64,000 bases of DNA from SSC4 sp964443225 (GTDB taxonomy: Bacteria; Chloroflexota; Anaerolineae; SSC4; Amarolineaceae). Made by a program: the position numbers and the translations under genes. The stretch lies in NCBI GenBank assembly GCA_964443225.1, contig CAYUCC010000012.1, forward strand, positions 1 to 64,000. The letters are read 5' to 3'. The first letter of the stretch is position 1; every line of letters begins with the position of its first letter. The notes beneath the pieces are model-generated. The model was given only the letters and a program-made list of their open reading frames with translations, searched no databases and had not been told where the DNA came from. Below are positions 7,669 through 19,056 of the stretch, piece by piece.

Positions 7669-8718
7669 TCAGGCGACGTGTCGCTCGCTCTCAAAACAGG
7701 CCAGTGCATGGCCCGGATTGGCGACGACGCGTACGGGTGTGCCCGGTGTCAGCTGCAGGGTGTGGGCCTGCAGGCTGTGCACGACGCGCCCTGAAGCCAG
7801 GCGCACGCGGTAGACGTTGTACGCCCCTTTGAAGAGACGGGCTTCGATGTACGCCGTGGCCGTCGCGTCGGGAAACAGCGCTACATCATCGGCACGAAAC
7901 GCCACCTCGACCCACGTGTCCATGGCCAATGCAGGGTGCTGATCGAGCAGGCCGATCTCGGTCACCACGCCGGCGGCCGTGATATGGCCGGGCAGAAAAT
8001 CGGTTTGACCCAGGAATTCGGCCACGAAGCGCGTGGCTGGTGCCTGGAAAACCTGTTCGGGCGTATCGATCTGCGCCAGCCGGCCGGCATCGAGGACCGC
8101 CACACGATCGCCCATGAACAGGGCCTCTTCCTGGTCATGCGTGACAAAAACGACGGCGGCACCGGTCGTTTTGAGAATGACGCGTACCTCTTCACGGATC
8201 TGAACCCGCCGGCCCGCATCCAGGTTCGAGAAAGGCTCGTCCATGAGCAGAACCGTGGGCTGCGGCGCCAGGGCACGCGCCAGCGCCACCCGCTGCTGCT
8301 GGCCGCCGGACAGCTCATGCGGCATGCGTGTTGCCAACTCACCCAGGCCCACCAGGTCGAGTGCATGCTGAACCTGTTCAGGTCGGCCGGCACCGCGGGG
8401 CAGGCCGTATGCGACGTTCTCCCCAACGCTGAGGTGGGGAAACAGCGCGTAGTTCTGAAACACCATGCCCACGCGGCGACGTTCAGCGGGCACCCACACA
8501 CCGCCGCCGGCCACCGGTACACCGGCAATGGCCAGGCTGCCCGCGTCGGGCACCTCGAAGCCCGCAATCAGACGCAGGGTGGTGGTTTTGCCGCAGCCGC
8601 TGGGTCCCAACAGAGCCACGATCTCACCCGCCGCCACGGTCAGGTCCAGGTCGATGACGGCGGGGGTGTCGGCGAAGGACTTGCTCAAACCGATGCACTG
8701 CACGGCGACGCTGCTCAC
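7669..8718 (-). CDS. fbpC: Iron(III)-type ABC transporter ATP-binding protein
   Basis: A 349-residue ATPase. It has Walker A GPSGCGKTT (about residues 39-47), a Q-loop in VFQNYALFPHL, signature LSGGQQQR, Walker B LLMDEPFSNLD and an H-loop VTHDQEEAL. A C-terminal TOBE-like extension of about 110 residues follows. The pattern matches FbpC/PotA-type importers. It is the last gene of a three-gene operon and overlaps the permease stop by four bases. The neighbouring FbpA-like binding protein points to ferric iron rather than polyamine or sulphate; this is inference. Confidence 0.9.
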   Translation of the reverse strand: MSSVAVQCIGLSKSFADTPAVIDLDLTVAAGEIVALLGPSGCGKTTTLRLIAGFEVPDAGSLAIAGVPVAGGGVWVPAERRRVGMVFQNYALFPHLSVGENVAYGLPRGAGRPEQVQHALDLVGLGELATRMPHELSGGQQQRVALARALAPQPTVLLMDEPFSNLDAGRRVQIREEVRVILKTTGAAVVFVTHDQEEALFMGDRVAVLDAGRLAQIDTPEQVFQAPATRFVAEFLGQTDFLPGHITAAGVVTEIGLLDQHPALAMDTWVEVAFRADDVALFPDATATAYIEARLFKGAYNVYRVRLASGRVVHSLQAHTLQLTPGTPVRVVANPGHALACFESERHVA

Positions 8719-10436
8719 GTGCTCACCTCGAATTCACTCACCGGAGCGGCCGGTCGTGACCGCTGTACCCGCCGGCGGCGGGCAAAACCTTGCTCATCGA
8801 CCATCAGCAGCGCCAACGGCAGGGATGAGAGGACGATGAGCAGCAGCGCCGGGATCGCCGCCTGGGCAAAATAGGCTTCCGAGACCGCCGTCCAGATCGT
8901 GGTGGCCAACGTTTTGAAGCCGAGCGGGCCCAAAATCAGCGTGGCCGGCAGCTCCTTGAGCGTCGTCAGAAAAACGAGCGCCAGGGCAGCCATCACCCCA
9001 GGCCGCACAAGGGGCAGGGTAATCGACCAGGCAACACCGACCGGTGAGCGGCCGAGACTGCGCGCCGCTTCTTCGACGCTGGGGTGTACCTGCAGCAGCG
9101 ACGTGCGCAGGGCGCCGGCGGCCTGGGGCAAAAAGAGGATGACGTAGGCCACCACCAGGAGCAGCCAGGTCTGGTAAAGCCACGGCGCGGCGCGTGTGCC
9201 AAAAAAGACCAGGGCCAGCGCAACGACGATGCCGGGCAGCGCGTAACCCAGGTAAGTGGCCTGCTCGAGGAGATGGCTGCCGCGCGAGGGCCGGCGTGCC
9301 GCCAGCCAGGTTACCGGCAGCGCCGCAGCCAGCGTCGCCAGGGCGGCCAGGCCCGCGGCGGCCAATGAATTGGCGGTAACTGCCCCGAGACCCGCTGTAA
9401 CCACGCCAGACGCCAAACCGCGCACCAGCCAATAACCCAGAACGGTCGCCGGCAGCACCAGAGCCAGGCCTACCAGGCTGGCACAGGCGATGAGGGCCGG
9501 CCAGCGCCAGCGGCCCAGAGGCACCGGCAGTACCCGCCGTGCCACGCCAGCACCGGCGCGGTCGAAACGGGCGCGTCCCCGTGTGCGCATCTCGGCCAGG
9601 AGAATAACCAGGGTCAGCACGACGAGTACGATCGACAGCACGGCCGCCGCCGTGCGGTCGAAGGCTGACTGGTACTGCACGTAAATCACGCGCGTGAACG
9701 TGTCGAAACGTAGAATCGACACGGCTCCAAAATCGCGCAGCGTATAGAGCGCCACCAACAGGCTGCCCGCCGCCAGGGCGGGTCGCAGGTGTGGCAGGGT
9801 GACCCGCCAAAAGGTCGGCCAGGCACCCAGGCCCAGGCTGCGCGAGGCTTCTTCGAGCGCGGGGTCCATGCGCAGCAGCGCCGCGCGCACACTCAGAAAG
9901 GTGTACGGGTAACACAACAGGGTCAGAACGAACAACGCACCCGGAAACCCGTAGATAGACGGCAGGCGCTGGATGCCCAGCAGCGGTTCCAGCCACTGCT
10001 GCAGCATCCCGCGCGGTCCCAGGGCCGATACGAGCAGGTACGCGGCGACGTAACTGGGAATGACGAGGGGCAGGGCAGCCAGGATGGCCCATAACGGGCG
10101 GCCCGGCAGATCACTGCGCACCGTCAGCCAGGCCAACGGCAGCGCAATCAGCGCGCTGCACAGGGTCACACCCAGGGCCAGGACGAGGCTGTTGACCATG
10201 ACAACCAGAACGCGCGGCTGCAGCAGCATGGACCAGGTGGCTGGTCCCGCCCCCAGCGCACGCAGCACCAGGTATAGGATCGGCAGCAGCAGCAGGGCCA
10301 CGACAGCCAGCGACAATCCCCAGAGCAGGGGTGCCTGCCGCAGAGGCGTCACGGCCGCGTGCCAACCACGCCTCGCCGGTTGGGCCGATGAGACGTGGCT
10401 GGCTGACGTCCTGGCTGTCGTGGGTAGCTGGTTCAT
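8715..10436 (-). CDS. fbpB: Iron(III)-type ABC transporter fused permease
   Basis: A 573-residue permease with about twelve membrane helices arranged as two fused six-helix BPD_transp_1 halves. Each half carries an EAA loop, LEEASRSLGLGAWPTFWRVT and VEEAARSLGRSPVGVAWSIT, which contact the ATPase. This double organisation is typical of FbpB/HitB. ATG 10436 lies one base after the fbpA stop, which implies translational coupling. The first ~40 residues (Thr/Ser/Ala-rich) are cytoplasmic. Confidence 0.9.
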   Translation of the reverse strand: MNQLPTTARTSASHVSSAQPARRGWHAAVTPLRQAPLLWGLSLAVVALLLLPILYLVLRALGAGPATWSMLLQPRVLVVMVNSLVLALGVTLCSALIALPLAWLTVRSDLPGRPLWAILAALPLVIPSYVAAYLLVSALGPRGMLQQWLEPLLGIQRLPSIYGFPGALFVLTLLCYPYTFLSVRAALLRMDPALEEASRSLGLGAWPTFWRVTLPHLRPALAAGSLLVALYTLRDFGAVSILRFDTFTRVIYVQYQSAFDRTAAAVLSIVLVVLTLVILLAEMRTRGRARFDRAGAGVARRVLPVPLGRWRWPALIACASLVGLALVLPATVLGYWLVRGLASGVVTAGLGAVTANSLAAAGLAALATLAAALPVTWLAARRPSRGSHLLEQATYLGYALPGIVVALALVFFGTRAAPWLYQTWLLLVVAYVILFLPQAAGALRTSLLQVHPSVEEAARSLGRSPVGVAWSITLPLVRPGVMAALALVFLTTLKELPATLILGPLGFKTLATTIWTAVSEAYFAQAAIPALLLIVLSSLPLALLMVDEQGFARRRRVQRSRPAAPVSEFEVST

Positions 10437-10437
10437 G

Positions 10438-11538
10438 TCAGGGCAGAACACCCACGTCTTGCAGCAGCCGCACCGTACCCTGCAGATCGGCCAGGTTGGC
10501 CAGATCGATGGCGGGTGCGTTCAACGAAGACAACGAAGGCAGGTCCTCGGCAGCCGATACACCGGCGGCCAGGGGGTATTCGAACGTCTCCGTGGCAAAG
10601 TACTGCTGGGCTTCTTGCGAAAGCAGATAACGCAGCAGTTCCTGGGCCGCGGCGGACTGGCCCGCCGTGTTCAAGACGCCCGCGCCTGCGACCATGACCA
10701 GTGAGCCGGGGCCACCGTCATTCAGGAAGCGGTTGCGGACAGGAAAATCCTCGCCCTGTTCCTTCAGGAACGGGTAGAGGTAGTAGTGATTGACCAACCC
10801 GACGTCCACTTCGCCCGCGCCGACGGCATCCACGATGGCGCTGTTGCGTTCGTAGGCGACGGGTTCGTTGGCCAGGATGCCGGCCAGCCAGTCGCGCGTC
10901 TCTTTCTCTCCCCACAGCACGCGCATCGCCGTGACCATGGTCTGGAAAGAGGAGTTGGTGGGTGCCCAGCCGATACGCCCTTTCCATTCGGGATCGGTGA
11001 AACCCCGCAGATCGGTGGGGAGATCGGCCGCCTGGACCTGTTCGGTGTTGTAGACCACTGTACGCGCTCGTCCGGAAAGACCGACCCAGCGGCCATCGGG
11101 GTCGCGCCAGCGGCCATCGACCTGGTCGAGCAGGTCATCCGGTAGTGGTGCCAGCATGGACACAACGGCACCGAGGCCACCTGGGTCCTGTGCCCAAAAG
11201 ACGTCGGCGGGACTGTTGGGTCCTTCTTCGAGCAGTGTGGCCGCCAGCTCGGCGGTGCTGCCGTATTTGACATCGACCTCGATTCCGGTGGCGGCCTCGA
11301 ACTTTTCGAGAACAGGCGCGACGAGGCTTTCACTGCGACCGGAATAGAGCACGAGGCGTGCGTCCGACCCGGCATCGGGTGCGCGGGTTGCGTCAGGTGC
11401 CGGCTCGGATTCTGGCACAGGGTCTGGTTCGGCCTGGGCCGGTTGGGTCGTGGGGGCTGGTGTGGCTACGGGGGTGCAGGCTGCCACGAGCAAGGTGAGC
11501 ATGAGCAGTACGCTCAGCAGCAATCGATAACGGTTCAC
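10438..11538 (-). CDS. fbpA: Iron(III)-type ABC transporter substrate-binding lipoprotein
   Basis: A 366-residue extracytoplasmic solute-binding protein. The signal peptide ends in the lipobox LLVAAC. A Pro/Glu-rich linker follows, then the type 2 binding fold starting LVLYSGRSESLVAPVLEKFE. It includes VFWAQDPGGLGAV and VGLVNHYYLYPFLKEQ, where a Tyr pair resembles the tandem Tyr iron ligands of FbpA. GTG 11538 is taken as the start because it gives a proper signal peptide, with GGGAGG upstream. No Fur box was identified upstream. Confidence 0.87.
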   Translation of the reverse strand: MNRYRLLLSVLLMLTLLVAACTPVATPAPTTQPAQAEPDPVPESEPAPDATRAPDAGSDARLVLYSGRSESLVAPVLEKFEAATGIEVDVKYGSTAELAATLLEEGPNSPADVFWAQDPGGLGAVVSMLAPLPDDLLDQVDGRWRDPDGRWVGLSGRARTVVYNTEQVQAADLPTDLRGFTDPEWKGRIGWAPTNSSFQTMVTAMRVLWGEKETRDWLAGILANEPVAYERNSAIVDAVGAGEVDVGLVNHYYLYPFLKEQGEDFPVRNRFLNDGGPGSLVMVAGAGVLNTAGQSAAAQELLRYLLSQEAQQYFATETFEYPLAAGVSAAEDLPSLSSLNAPAIDLANLADLQGTVRLLQDVGVLP

Positions 11539-11862
11539 GGCGTCACGGGCCTCCCGTTTGGGTTGTTGGTGCGCGATCTGGCGGCACTGCCGGGTCGTGC
11601 AGCGGGGTAGTTTAGCAGGGAATATATGGGGTGTCAAGATGGGGGTTAGGGGTCAGGGGTTGGGGTTGTGTGGGAGCGCCGCCATCCTTGCGGATTCGGG
11701 GAGCGGATTACTGTCAACGCGGGTGGGACACGGTCCCACCCCCGGGGAACGGATTGAACGGATGATTGGAACGGATTGGAGCGGATTACTGTCAACGGAT
11801 TCAGGGAGCGGATTGAACGGATGATTGGAACCGATTGGAACGGATTGGAGCGGATTGGAACG
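11539..11862. repeat. Intergenic region with GGAACGGATT-type repeats
   Basis: There is no gene. From about 11690 the sequence consists of variants of GGATTGGAACGGATT and ATTACTGTCAACGGATTC, with a small hairpin GGGTGGGAC...GTCCCACCC near 11722-11741. The same repeat family, in the same order, recurs at 24634-24779. Only the upstream part (to about 11640) can hold the fbp promoter, and none was identified. Confidence 0.7.
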
Positions 11863-11895
11863 GAATGAGCGCCGAACCCCGTTCGGCGCTCATTC
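11863..11895. terminator. Perfect hairpin downstream of the AttH-like gene
   Basis: GAATGAGCGCCGAAC and GTTCGGCGCTCATTC form a 15-bp stem with a 3-base loop, ending 2 bases beyond the stop of the minus-strand gene. No T tract follows, so it could be a terminator lacking one or an mRNA 3-prime stabiliser. Confidence 0.5.
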
Positions 11896-11897
11896 TG

Positions 11898-13055
11898 TTA
11901 GACGCGGTTGCGGAGGGAGCCGTTGTAGCCGGTGAGTTCGACGTAGCCCTGGCCGGTGAGGGGCTGGTTGGCGCGGGTGCCGGTGATGGAGACGGCGCCT
12001 TCCCAGTAGGTGGTGGCCAGGCGCAGCTCCTGATCGGACATGCGGGGGGTCACCTCCAGGGTCAGGGAGGCACGCGGGATGGCGATGCGCCAGCGCGCTG
12101 GGTAGGTTGTGCCTGTGCCGGGGCTTTGCCAGGTATCGAGCACGTCGATTTGCACGTCGTCGGCGGCCAGCGGGGTGACGGTGCCGTCGGGGGCGATCAG
12201 GCTGCCGCTTGACTGTGGCTCGTAGGTGCCGTCGTCGCGCCGGATGCGGTAGAGCATCAGCTCGGAACCGTCGTCCAGCTGCAGGGCAAACCAGTCCCAG
12301 CCCACTGCATCTTTCCCCAGGGCACTCGTGCCGTATTCGTGGTCCATCCAGCTGGCACCGGTGACGTCGAAGGTTTCGTCTCCATCGGTGACGGTGCCGC
12401 GGGTCGCCAGGCGCGTCAGGGAGTAGTACATGGACGCGTTTCCCACTTCGGCCCCTTTCTGGCTGAGGCCGGCATTACCGTGCAGGGCAGCCGGTTTGAC
12501 CCAATCGAGGGTCAGGTCGATGGCGACACCATCGTGTACGGCGCGCAGACGCTCGACACCGGGGGCCACTTCTTCGACCGACCAGTCCTCCAGCCAGACA
12601 CGGTACGGTTCCGCCTGGGCGCCAGCCAGGTCGGCCGCCCCGCGCGTGTAGCGGTCCTGGGCGTGGAATTCATCGGCTTCGATGTCGCTCAAAGCAAAGT
12701 GCGCCATGTAGACCTGGTTAGTGCCCCAGTTCGATGCACGCTCGGCCGCCGTGGGTGTGATGGCGTTGCGGAAGAAGGTCAGCTGGTAGCCGAAACGGCG
12801 CCCCTCGGCGGTCACCAGATTGCCGACGTAGTACCACCACTCCAGCCGGTATTCCGGGTGGGGGCCGTGATCGCGTGGGAATTCCACGGGGAGCGGCTCA
12901 GTCACCCGCGGAAAACCCTCCAACGAAGGTGCCGTACCCTCGTCTTCGACCGCCAACGCCCCGCTGACCCGACCATCACCCGGCGACCCAGCCCACACCA
13001 GCCCCCCAACTACCACTGCCATCAAAACAAACCCACTAAAAATCCATTTCCACAT
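11898..13055 (-). CDS. AttH/CrtC-like secreted lipocalin-type hydrolase
   Basis: A 385-residue protein of the AttH family (COG5621, related to carotenoid 1,2-hydratase CrtC). It has an N-terminal signal or anchor helix and then FPRDHGPHPEYRLEWWYYVG, the family hallmark. Downstream are WMDHEYGTS, with the conserved D-H-E, and GWDWFALQLDDGSELMLYR. Structures of the family show two lipocalin-like beta-barrels. It follows an FtsX-type permease and ATPase in the same direction, a recurrent neighbourhood for this family. It may act on a lipid or another molecule moved by that transporter; the function is not experimentally settled for most members. Confidence 0.85.
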   Translation of the reverse strand: MWKWIFSGFVLMAVVVGGLVWAGSPGDGRVSGALAVEDEGTAPSLEGFPRVTEPLPVEFPRDHGPHPEYRLEWWYYVGNLVTAEGRRFGYQLTFFRNAITPTAAERASNWGTNQVYMAHFALSDIEADEFHAQDRYTRGAADLAGAQAEPYRVWLEDWSVEEVAPGVERLRAVHDGVAIDLTLDWVKPAALHGNAGLSQKGAEVGNASMYYSLTRLATRGTVTDGDETFDVTGASWMDHEYGTSALGKDAVGWDWFALQLDDGSELMLYRIRRDDGTYEPQSSGSLIAPDGTVTPLAADDVQIDVLDTWQSPGTGTTYPARWRIAIPRASLTLEVTPRMSDQELRLATTYWEGAVSITGTRANQPLTGQGYVELTGYNGSLRNRV

Positions 13056-13070
13056 GATGTCCCTCTTGTC

Positions 13071-13109
13071 GGAGTACGGAGGGTAGGGTCACCCTACCCT
13101 CCGTACTCC
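13071..13109. repeat. Perfect intercistronic palindrome
   Basis: GGAGTACGGAGGGTAGGGT and its exact complement form a 19-bp stem around a single base. It sits between the permease stop (13113) and the AttH-like start (13055), inside an apparent operon. It could protect or attenuate mRNA. The lack of a T tract argues against a plain terminator. Confidence 0.6.
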
Positions 13110-13112
13110 GTA

Positions 13113-15688
13113 TTACTCCCCTCGCAGCGCCACTGCCGGCACAATCTGGGCCTGGCGCCAGGCTGGATAGAGGCCGGCCAACAGGGCGGCGACCAGGGCG
13201 ACGGCGAAAGCCTGTATGAAGGCGCGTGGGTCGGTCTGCAGGAGCAGCGTCCAGCCAAACGACCGCAGGTTGATGACGTAGATCAGGATGACGGCCAGCA
13301 GCAGGCCGGTGGGGACCGCCAGCAGGCCGGCGGTCGAGCCCATCAGTCCGGTTTCGAGCAGCGTCAAGCCCCACACCTGGCGACGGGTCAGGCCGGTGGC
13401 GCGCAGGATACCCAGCTCGCGTGTCCGTTCCATCTGCAGCGAGAGCAGGGCGCTCAACACACCGATGAACGCTACCACCGTGGCCAGCAGCTGCAGGGCG
13501 ACCGTAATCGCAAACGCCTGGTCGAAAATGGCGAGTGCCGCCGCCCGCAGCCCCGTGTTGGAGCGGATGATCAGTTCGGCGCGCGCGCCAAAGCGCTGCT
13601 GCAAGTCACGCACCAGGGCATCACCGTCCCGGCCTGGTGCCAGAAACAGGCCGATCGAGCTCAAGCCGTCGTCGTTCCAGGCCTCTCGGTAACGGGCATC
13701 CGCCATGATCGCCGTGCCCGCGCCGGCGGTGTAGTCGTAGTACACGCCAACGACGGGGAACTCGCGCAGACCCACGTCACTTTGCAGCCGCAGCACATAG
13801 CCGCGACCCTGGTCCGGGATACCGCGTAGATTGACGAGGGGCTCGGACAGAATCACACCGCCCGCCTGAATGGCCGCCCACAGTGTCTCGGGGTCATCGT
13901 CGACCGCCCAGATGAACCGCCGGCGTCCCTGCGATACGTCGCCGGTCGCCGCAGTGACGTTGACCGGACCCAACTCAGGCGAGACCAGAGTGACGTTGCG
14001 CGCCGTTTCGACGCGCGTCACCCCAGGGACCCCGGCCAGGTTGGCGGCCAGATCGGGTGGCAGCGTGGCCGTGGACTGGGTAGCCGTCAGGTTAGGTGGC
14101 GAAACAAAGATGTCGGCCTGCAGCGTGCTCTGCAGCCAGTCCTGGACGGTGCTGCGAAAGCTGCCGATCATCAGGCTGACGCCGATGATGACCGAGACGG
14201 CGACCATGAGCGCCGCGATTGCCAGCGACGTGCGGCTCAGCTCACGGCTGACCGTGCGCGGCCCCAGACGCCCCAACAGCCCCAGCAGCCGGCCGGTCAG
14301 CGGGGTCAGCACGGTCATGAGGGCCAGGGTAAACGCGGGGGTCAGCAGCGCAAAGGCCAGCACCAGGGAAAACAGGCTGGCGAAACTCAGCACCAGTGAT
14401 TTCGTCGGCAGCCAGAGCAGGGCCAGGGCCAGGAGACCGATCACCACCCCGGCTGCCGTCAGCCACGGTACGCTGCGCCGCACTTTGCTTTCGATGGTCG
14501 AGCGGCGCATGGCACCGACGGGTGGTACGCTCGTGGCTTCCAGGGCGGGCACGGTCGCGGCCAGCAGCGCGGCGGCCATGCCGGTGAGGAACCCTTTCAG
14601 CAGCGAGATCAGCGGGACATCGACGCTGCGCACGGTGACGACAAAAAACAGGTCGTTGATGGTTTGTGTGACCGTGCCGACGGCGGCGCGCCCCAATACG
14701 ATACCCAATCCCAGGCCGAGCAGCGTGCCGATCAGGCCTAACACCGCCGCCTCACCCAGCACTACCAGGAAGATCTCGCGCCGCGTAACCCCCAGGGCAC
14801 GCAGCGTACCCAGTACGGGCCGCCGCTGCACCACCGAAAACGAGACGGTGTTGTAGATCAAGAACATGCCAACGACGAGGGCCAGCAGGCTGAGCGCCGC
14901 CAGATTCAGCTCGAACGCCGCCGACATCTGCTGCACCGTGTTGGAACGGGTCGAGGGCAGCTCGATCGTGGCACCGGGCGGCAGGGCAGCGCTGATGGTG
15001 GCCAACACGGTGCGGCCCGCCTCGCTTTCGGCCTCGGGCACGATCAGGTCGATGGTGCTGAGGCGTCCGGTCATGCCCAGGAGCTCCTGGGCGGTGGCGA
15101 TGTCGGCCAACACGATCCCCTCCAGGGCTCGCCGGCTGATGTCGTCGGACGCACGGACAAGGCCCACGATTTCGACGGGCGACCGCGTGGCGCCAATCTG
15201 CAGGTCGACCGTATCACCGGCCGCCAGATTGTAGCGCTGCGCCACCGACTCGGCCAGAACCACCGTGTTGGGACGCGCCAGGAGATCGGCCACGCTGTCG
15301 ACCGTCAGCTGATTCTGATCGGTGGCCAGGTAACTGCGAAACGGTGCTTCGACGAAGGGATCGACACCCAGCAAACGCAGCGGCTGGTTGTCCAGGGCTG
15401 GTAGTTTTACATAATCTGCAACGACAGGCGCGCTGTTGGCAATTCCCAGGTTCACGCGGATTTCTCGATAGAGGGACTCATCCAGGCCGCGCGGGCCGCC
15501 CACGATCTGGTGGGTGGCCTTGCCGGCGATCGTATCGGTCGACAGCTGAAAGGCGCGGCTGGCACTGCCGTTGGCCAGGTCGATAGCGACCATCATGGCC
15601 ACACCGAGCGCCACGCCGATGACAAAGAGGATACTCTGCCACTTACGGCGCCAGATGTGACGCACACTCACGCGCAGCAGGGAGCGGT

Positions 15689-15692
<4 letters not shown>
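13113..15692 (-). CDS. FtsX/MacB-type ABC transporter permease, double-module
   Basis: An 859-residue permease with an N-terminal membrane helix, a large extracytoplasmic (MacB_PCD-like) domain and a three-helix FtsX module (about residues 265-400). A second helix (about 420-440), another extracytoplasmic domain and a final FtsX module (about 735-850) follow. The duplicated layout matches LolC/E-like or lipoprotein-release-type permeases of COG0577 (DUF214). Such transporters work by mechanotransmission rather than classical transport. It overlaps the ATPase gene by four bases and is followed by the AttH-like gene. Confidence 0.88.
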
Positions 15693-16498
<806 letters not shown>

Positions 16499-16624
16499 CG
16501 TCACTCTCCAGGCGGCATGCGTGTCAGCCGCATTCGTTTCGTCATTGTGCAGGCTTGGACGATAGGTGGGGGGGTGTAGTCACTGGGGTTTGTCGATTGG
16601 CAATTCCTTCTTGAAGAAAAAAGG

Positions 16625-16654
16625 TTGCAGATTCGGGGGGATACAGGGTATAAT
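16625..16654 (+). promoter_or_regulatory. Sigma-70-like promoter
   Basis: TTGCAG (16625-16630), an 18-base spacer and a perfect TATAAT (16649-16654). It would start RNA near 16661, ahead of the hypothetical gene at 16750 and probably the following enzyme genes. Confidence 0.6.
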
Positions 16655-16749
16655 TCGACCCACCGGACAACTTTGTGAGGCATCTGGATTGCTGAAACAT
16701 CTTGGATGGCATCCGATAACATGATCAGCCGGGGTAAGGATTGATTGGA

Positions 16750-17091
16750 ATGCCAAAGGAACTCTACCCTTCATCCTATTTGTGCGATTGCGGTCACCAG
16801 TCTGACTTCTTTGAGAACACCATCCGAGAGGCTAAGCGCATGAGTCAAACGAAGAAAGTGCGCCTGGGTGACTCAGAACTGGATGAGCATACGATTGTCT
16901 TTTACAGAGGGAAAATGGTGGACATCGTCTGTCCCAACCAGAACCGGACTGCAGAATATTCCGGGGAACCGACACAGTTGGAGATCGATCGGATTGTGAT
17001 TTCCCAGGCCGACGACGATGCTGCCTGGGAGCAGCTAATCCAGGTTACCCGAAGCGATTCGAGCTTGCATGTGCCATCTGGAGGTGATTAG
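16750..17091 (+). CDS. Hypothetical protein with N-terminal Cys-x-Cys-x-His
   Basis: A 113-residue soluble protein that I do not recognise. The N-terminus has YLCDCGHQSDFFENTIREAK, a zinc-finger-like C-x-C-G-H, and a later Cys occurs in VDIVCPNQN. The middle is rich in charged residues. ATG 16750 is preceded by TAAGGATTGATTGGA; a TTG at 16741 is also in frame. It lies 4 bases before the hydrolase gene at 17096, so the two are probably co-transcribed. Confidence 0.6.
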   Translation: MPKELYPSSYLCDCGHQSDFFENTIREAKRMSQTKKVRLGDSELDEHTIVFYRGKMVDIVCPNQNRTAEYSGEPTQLEIDRIVISQADDDAAWEQLIQVTRSDSSLHVPSGGD

Positions 17092-17095
17092 TGAC

Positions 17096-17905
<810 letters not shown>

Positions 17906-17918
17906 CGAAAGGAGAACT

Positions 17919-18305
17919 ATGGACGCTGAATCGACCGCCCCCCAGACCATCGACGAGTACATTGCCGGCTTTCCGCCGGACGTGCAGGTGCTGTTGGAAC
18001 AGATCAGAGCAACGATCAGGCAGGTGGCACCCGACGCACAAGAGGCCATCAAGTATCAAATACCCACATTCGTTCTGCACGGGAACCTGGTTTCGTTCGC
18101 CGGCTACAAGAATCACATCGGGTTCTATCCGGTGCCGACCGGCATGGAAGCCTTCAAAGAGGAACTCGCGCCCTACGTCGCCGGCAAGGGGACAGCCCGC
18201 TTTCTCCTGGACCAGCCGATTCCATTCGACCTGATCGGCCGCATCGTGCAGTTCCGGGTGCAGGAGAACCTGGACAAAGCGGCGGCCAAACGAAAGAAGA
18301 AGTAG
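17919..18305 (+). CDS. DUF1801 (YdhG-like) protein
   Basis: A 128-residue protein with the DUF1801 signature: TIDEYIAGFPPDVQVLLEQI, the EAIKYQIPTF segment, NHIGFYPVP, and a final RFLLDQPIPFDLIGRIVQFR. The family is an intracellular fold related to frataxin/CyaY-like proteins, without firm function. AAAGGAG precedes the ATG. It is often found with YdeI-like proteins, as here (19057). Confidence 0.85.
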   Translation: MDAESTAPQTIDEYIAGFPPDVQVLLEQIRATIRQVAPDAQEAIKYQIPTFVLHGNLVSFAGYKNHIGFYPVPTGMEAFKEELAPYVAGKGTARFLLDQPIPFDLIGRIVQFRVQENLDKAAAKRKKK

Positions 18306-18312
18306 GCGACCC

Positions 18313-19011
18313 ATGGAAGGTGCCCAGCCCCAGTCCAGGTTCATCGTCAATGTTCCACACGTCAAAGAAGTCAGCCTGAGCGGTCAGGCTGACTTGTCAT
18401 TCTGGCAAGCACGCCTGTCGTCCCATGGCCTGTTTCCGTTCACCACCACCGGCCAGGCCGACGTCGTGATCAGTGCCACCGCGCTCTATTCGATGGGCCG
18501 GCACACCAACGAGCTCACCATCGGTGTGCCGGCCTGTGAGCGACCGGCGGCCGACTCGTTCGACGGCATGTTCCTCGTGCAGGCCTTCAATTCCTCGCGT
18601 CTCTTTGCCTGGATCGAGCGCACCATTTTCTCCACGCCGTATGACCACGGCCACATCCAGCTCGACGACCACATGCCAGCCAGGATCAGCCTGGCCGATC
18701 ACGGCGGTCCAATCATCGACCTGAGACAGGCACCCGGTGCCGTGCTGCAGCACAGCCAGAATGAGGACTGGCAGGGCCGCATTTACCTGCCGCGCCGGGG
18801 AAACGAGCGACGTGGGTCAGGCAGGTATTTCGTGGCCCGGCTTGCGGGTTTCACCGAAGTCTACGCCGCGGACGCAGCCACGGTTGTGCTGGCCCCGCGA
18901 CCGCAGTGTCCCGCGCTGCAGTGGTTGCTCGATTCCCACTGGACGCCCATGTTGTGGCGGATTTGCCACGACGCCCTGCATGCCCGTTCCAGGACATTCA
19001 ACCAGACCTGA
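18313..19011 (+). CDS. Hypothetical protein
   Basis: A 232-residue protein of no family that I recognise. It has no membrane segment or signal. Notable stretches are HTNELTIGVPACERPAADSF, STPYDHGHIQLDD and EDWQGRIYLPRRGN. Alternating hydrophobic beta-strands suggest a beta-barrel or acetoacetate-decarboxylase-like fold, a guess only. The ATG lies 7 bases after the DUF1801 stop. Codon use is like its neighbours. Confidence 0.6.
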   Translation: MEGAQPQSRFIVNVPHVKEVSLSGQADLSFWQARLSSHGLFPFTTTGQADVVISATALYSMGRHTNELTIGVPACERPAADSFDGMFLVQAFNSSRLFAWIERTIFSTPYDHGHIQLDDHMPARISLADHGGPIIDLRQAPGAVLQHSQNEDWQGRIYLPRRGNERRGSGRYFVARLAGFTEVYAADAATVVLAPRPQCPALQWLLDSHWTPMLWRICHDALHARSRTFNQT

Positions 19012-19056
19012 ACTCACTCACTTTTCGCTGCAACCGATTCAAGGAGAACAAGCCCA

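Noticed and set aside
12339..13829. 496-codon plus-strand frame opposite the AttH-like gene and permease
   Set aside because: Shadow frame in high-GC DNA; it crosses the 13071 palindrome and shows no homology pattern.
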